NCBI GenBank assembly: GCA_001310455.1
Contig: BAXG01000001.1
Coordinates: 124,001 to 188,000, forward strand
Reading direction: 5' to 3'
DNA length: 64,000 bases
Source: Photobacterium sp. JCM 19050
Lineage (GTDB): Bacteria > Pseudomonadota > Gammaproteobacteria > Enterobacterales > Vibrionaceae
Under the pieces are notes generated by a model. That model worked only from the letters and a program-made list of their open reading frames with translations. It ran no database searches and was not told where the DNA came from. Shown piece by piece: positions 61,078 through 64,000 of the stretch (position 1 is its first letter; every line of letters starts with the position of its first letter). The position numbers and the translations under genes were made by a program.

Positions 61078-61620
61078 TGCATACTGCCAGTATTTGGTGA
61101 CACCGGTAGGGTAGCATAAAACAGTGACTTAGCGGGTAGGGCGTCCCACTGAAATCATTCCGGCGAACATGGATAAGAAGCGAATCCGTGTACAAAACAA
61201 ACCCGGAAACGAAAAATCGGGAACGCGAAACTGGATTGGGAAATTTATAAAGTATTTGAATGCGCTTGAAGAAAAGTGATCCGGTTAGTTGCGTCCTGTG
61301 CTCTTGGATCCAGCAAAAATCACGTAAGTTGTAAGAGAATTCCATCCGCCTTGTAAGCCATGCCATTTAAGATACTCTTCTAAAGTCAGTTAAAACAATA
61401 AAATACAGTGATTGTTTTTGTGCGGAAACGATAAATTGGAGGTATGTAATCACTTACTAACCAAATCTGTTAGTTAGGTTCCTATTAGGAAACAATCAAA
61501 GATCCTGTCGTTGAAAGTCTGTATATGAATTAAATGAAATAATTTAAATTATCGATACAAACGATTTATTTCATCCGTATGAGACCCGGTAAAATAGAAA
61601 CATCTAAAAGGAGAATGTAG
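61078..61620. promoter_or_regulatory. Long LysR/chrA divergent region with inverted repeat
   Basis: 543 bp without a convincing gene; a minus-strand frame at 61067-61366 has no ribosome binding site and odd composition. Near chrA lies a nested inverted repeat: TGAAATAA (61535-61542) pairs with TTATTTCA (61566-61573), and ATCG (61551-61554) pairs with CGAT (61562-61565). It may be an operator or leader hairpin. Confidence 0.4.
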
Positions 61621-62774
61621 ATGTTTGAGGTTTTTGTACGATTCCTGACGTTGGGCTTGATGAGTTTTGGTGGCCCGATCGCACATATCGGATATTTCCA
61701 CAAGGAGTTTGTTGAGAAGAGAGGCTGGCTAAAGGACGAGGAGTTTACTTCAGGATTGAGCCTTTGTCAGTTCTTACCTGGTCCGGCAAGCAGCCAGTTG
61801 GGAATACTTATTGGGCATCACCGCGCCGGCTACCCCGGAGCGCTCGCAGCTTTTATTGGTTTTACGCTACCGTCTTTTGCGCTTCTTACATTCCTTGCCA
61901 TGTATTCCACAACGTTAGATGGCAACGGTTGGTTTGGTACAGTGATGGCTGGAGCAAAGTTGCTCGCTGTAGTCGTTGTGGCCGATGCACTGATTACGAT
62001 GGGCAACAAGTTTTTGTCAGACAGAGTTACCTGCTCGTCGCCGGGATAACTACCATTTGGATACTGCTTGCACCGGGTATCGTAATGCAGTTGCTTCCTA
62101 TAGTGTTGGCAGGCGTAGTGGGAAGTGTTCTTTCTAAAACGAATGATCAAACTCAGCGCAGTAAACCGGTGAAATTCGGTCGCACCAGTATTGTTCTGCT
62201 TGCTATATTTGCTGCGTTCCTGATTGGGCCAATGGTGTTTGGTGAGAACCCGTTTGTTGTTATTTTCAGTACGTTCTATCAAGCAGGGGCTTTTGTTTTT
62301 GGCGGTGGTCATGTTGTACTGCCTCTTCTCCAACCTCTGGCTGGAACGCTTGTGTCAAATAATGCGCTGGTTGAAGGGTATGCTGCAGCTCAGTTGGTTC
62401 CAGGTCCTATGTTTACCATGGCAAGCTACCTTGGTGCATCGGCATTTGTGAATTCTCCCGTTATTGGAAGTATTGTCGCTACGCTGGCCGTGTTTTTACC
62501 GGGGACGTTGCTGCTGTTCGCTGTTTTGCCTGTGTGGAAATCAGTCATGGCTTTACCAAGGCTTGCTGGCGGGATAAAGCTGATTAACGCGGCGGTGCTA
62601 GGTTTGTTGGCGGCGGCATTCTACTCACCGGTTTGGAGCAGCGCCGTCCATAACATAGCGGATATCGCAGTCGTGATTGCAGGGCTCATCGTTACTCGAA
62701 AGTTCAATGTTTCAGTTTTCGCTCTGGCCGTACTGATGTTGGCTTACCGGTTCACGGCACATTCAATGATGTAA
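61621..62774 (+). CDS. chrA: Chromate transporter ChrA, two-domain form (one frame break)
   Basis: Inner-membrane CHR-superfamily transporter, 384 aa after adding one T near 62018 (LSDRVYLLVAGITTIWILL restored). The first CHR domain has SFGGPIAHIGYFHKEFVEK and CQFLPGPASSQLGILIGHH; the second has GAFVFGGGHVVLPLLQP and AAQLVPGPMFTMASYLG. ATG 61621 has AAGGAG seven to eight bases upstream. Chromate efflux is the best-known role, but many marine members have untested substrates. Confidence 0.9.
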
Positions 62775-62788
62775 CAATTCTAAGTAAG

Positions 62789-62814
62789 AAAAACCGGCTG
62801 CTTAGCCGGTTTTT
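62789..62814. terminator. Terminator of chrA
   Basis: AAAAACCGGCT-GCTT-AGCCGGTTTTT, symmetrical, usable in both directions. Confidence 0.9.
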
Positions 62815-62886
62815 CAGGTGATTTAGCGCACTTCTTGAAGGTTCACAATGGAATTAATTAACCAAAAATGATTGTGCCTCCGGGTA

Positions 62887-63930
62887 TTAGGGCTGCTCAG
62901 GGAACTGCCAAGGTAATACCTGTCCTGAATCTGATGCTTTTTCTGCGAGCTCTATTGCGTAAATGTTCTGAGCTGCTTCCAGGATAGTTACCGGAGCTTT
63001 GTCAGATCCGTTGCGAATAGCTTCTGCCAGTTGGGTAAATAACTCTGCATAACAGCCATTTTCAAGCTCAATGAAGTCCGGTTCTGTGTCTTCTCCGTTG
63101 CAGATTTCGCCCATATGGGCTTGCTTTCCAAAATTGGCGTCAGTAATTGCGATCCCTTCTCGAAGCTGTTGTTCTTGGGAATCAATACCATGAAAGGTAA
63201 ATGTGCCTTTGGTTCCATCAAGCTGGAACCTCACACCGGTGCCTGAGCGGTATGGAGAGGAGCCAAGCAGAACTTCCTTATCGTCATAATGAAATGTCAG
63301 CGAAAAATAGTCCGTGGTTTTGCAGCCCGGACGCAATGCCCTGCAAGATGCCCCAATGGCATTAGGCGTACCGAATAACTGTAAAGCTTGGTCGATAAGG
63401 TGCGGTCCAAGGTCATACAGGATACCAGCGCCATCACCAGGCAATTCCCGCCAGCGCTCCCTTACAACCGGACGGTAACGATCGATACGAGATTCAAAAC
63501 GCTTGATATCCCCCAGTGAATCAGACCCAACTAATTCCTTAATAGACAGAAAGTCGCCGTCCCAACGTCGGTTTTGATATACGCAAAGCAGCTTTCCATT
63601 CGCCCTGGCTACGTCATCAAGCTTAATTGCATCTTGGTGGTGAATTACTGCCGGTTTTTCCAAAAGAACGTGGCACCCTGACTCAAGGGCTTTAACTGAA
63701 TAGGGGAAATGGGTGTCGTTGGGACTGGTTATCACGACAAGGTCAAGCTCACCATCAGCGAGCATATCTTCAATGGTGGAAAAACACTTCGCGCCAGGAA
63801 GGCGCTTTTTAACATTCTCTACCTGCGTGGAAAGTACATGTGTAACCGTAAAGTCGGGTAAAGCATTGAGGAAAGGTAGGTGGAAAGTGGTACCCGATAG
63901 ACCAAAGCCGATTAAACCGGTGCGAATCAT
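62887..63930 (-). CDS. Gfo/Idh/MocA family NAD(P)-dependent oxidoreductase
   Basis: 347-aa sugar/inositol-dehydrogenase-like enzyme in an intact frame. The Rossmann motif GLIGFGLSGTTFHLPFL lies near residue 5, the conserved EKP motif in CHVLLEKPAVIH, and the substrate-domain signature in GAGILYDLGPHLIDQAL. I chose ATG 63930 (MIRTGLIGFG), with AAGGA about nine bases upstream; the longer frame from 63990 lies in the spacer. It resembles the YdgJ-type subgroup; the substrate is unknown. The 70 bases left in the window upstream hold no recognisable gene. Confidence 0.88.
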   Translation of the reverse strand: MIRTGLIGFGLSGTTFHLPFLNALPDFTVTHVLSTQVENVKKRLPGAKCFSTIEDMLADGELDLVVITSPNDTHFPYSVKALESGCHVLLEKPAVIHHQDAIKLDDVARANGKLLCVYQNRRWDGDFLSIKELVGSDSLGDIKRFESRIDRYRPVVRERWRELPGDGAGILYDLGPHLIDQALQLFGTPNAIGASCRALRPGCKTTDYFSLTFHYDDKEVLLGSSPYRSGTGVRFQLDGTKGTFTFHGIDSQEQQLREGIAITDANFGKQAHMGEICNGEDTEPDFIELENGCYAELFTQLAEAIRNGSDKAPVTILEAAQNIYAIELAEKASDSGQVLPWQFPEQP

Positions 63931-64000
63931 AGTTGGTGTCCTTTCAATAAGGTGCGCATCAGGCTTGGGCCTGAGTACATCTAACAGCAATTCGTTATTG

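Noticed and set aside
61067..61366. 99-codon minus-strand frame upstream of the LysR gene
   Set aside because: It overlaps the LysR start, has no ribosome binding site, and its composition is not protein-like.
1..64000. tRNA, rRNA, CRISPR arrays, insertion sequences, prophage or restriction/defence islands
   Set aside because: No cloverleaf-like genes, regularly spaced repeats, transposase or integrase motifs, or nuclease/methylase genes were recognised on reading the window.

Overview
The window looks like a marine gammaproteobacterium of the family Vibrionaceae, and the gene content is that of the smaller Vibrio-type chromosome. From memory of V. cholerae, deaD/rnb, malP-malQ-glgB, pntAB directly followed by vxrABCDE, and nadE all lie on its chromosome II. 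The genus cannot be fixed by reading alone; a Grimontia/Enterovibrio/Photobacterium-like relative would fit a Vibrionaceae member that carries pel genes. No rRNA, tRNA, insertion sequence, prophage or CRISPR array was seen.

Layout. 1-3220: rnb (cut by the window edge) diverges from the DEAD-box helicase gene deaD. 3400-8152: a TolC / HlyD / ABC-2 permease / ABC-2 permease export cluster with no ATPase, preceded by a perfect 18-bp palindrome. 8228-20235 (minus): a complete pelABCDEFG exopolysaccharide operon, including the c-di-GMP receptor PelD. Upstream on the same strand lie a 68-aa unknown protein, a DUF3010 protein and an HD-GYP c-di-GMP phosphodiesterase. 22754-33246: an SgrR-like regulator, an AEC transporter, an unknown protein, the msrPQ methionine sulfoxide repair pair, an L,D-transpeptidase, an Lpp-type lipoprotein, an SCO1-like pair, a DUF368 (undecaprenyl-phosphate translocase family) protein and a DUF4336 protein. 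33730-40590: the malP-malQ-glgB glycogen/maltodextrin operon. 40741-47870: pirin, an acyltransferase, a beta-hydroxyacid dehydrogenase, a 5'-nucleotidase family protein, a BASS-type transporter, and small DUF1127 and HlyU-family proteins. 48162-51107: pntAB transhydrogenase. 51203-55713: the vxrABCDE two-component locus. 55817-64000: an HD hydrolase, nadE, an NMN adenylyltransferase-like gene, an AraC-like protein, a PlsC-like acyltransferase, a LysR regulator, chrA and a Gfo/Idh/MocA oxidoreductase.

Genes working together. Biofilm and envelope functions recur: Pel synthesis, PelD sensing, an HD-GYP enzyme that could lower c-di-GMP, the Vxr cell-envelope system (known in V. cholerae to affect biofilm and cell-wall homeostasis), L,D-transpeptidase, Lpp and DUF368. 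NAD(P) metabolism (nadE, an NMN adenylyltransferase-like gene, pntAB) and alpha-glucan metabolism form two further groups.

Sequence quality. About 31 reading-frame breaks are scattered through 24 otherwise well-conserved genes. Every one is explained by a missing base (one case needs two), most often in a short run of identical bases, and restoring the base gives full-length proteins of normal family length. I treat these as probable sequencing or consensus errors. The broken genes are annotated as single CDS over their restored extent.
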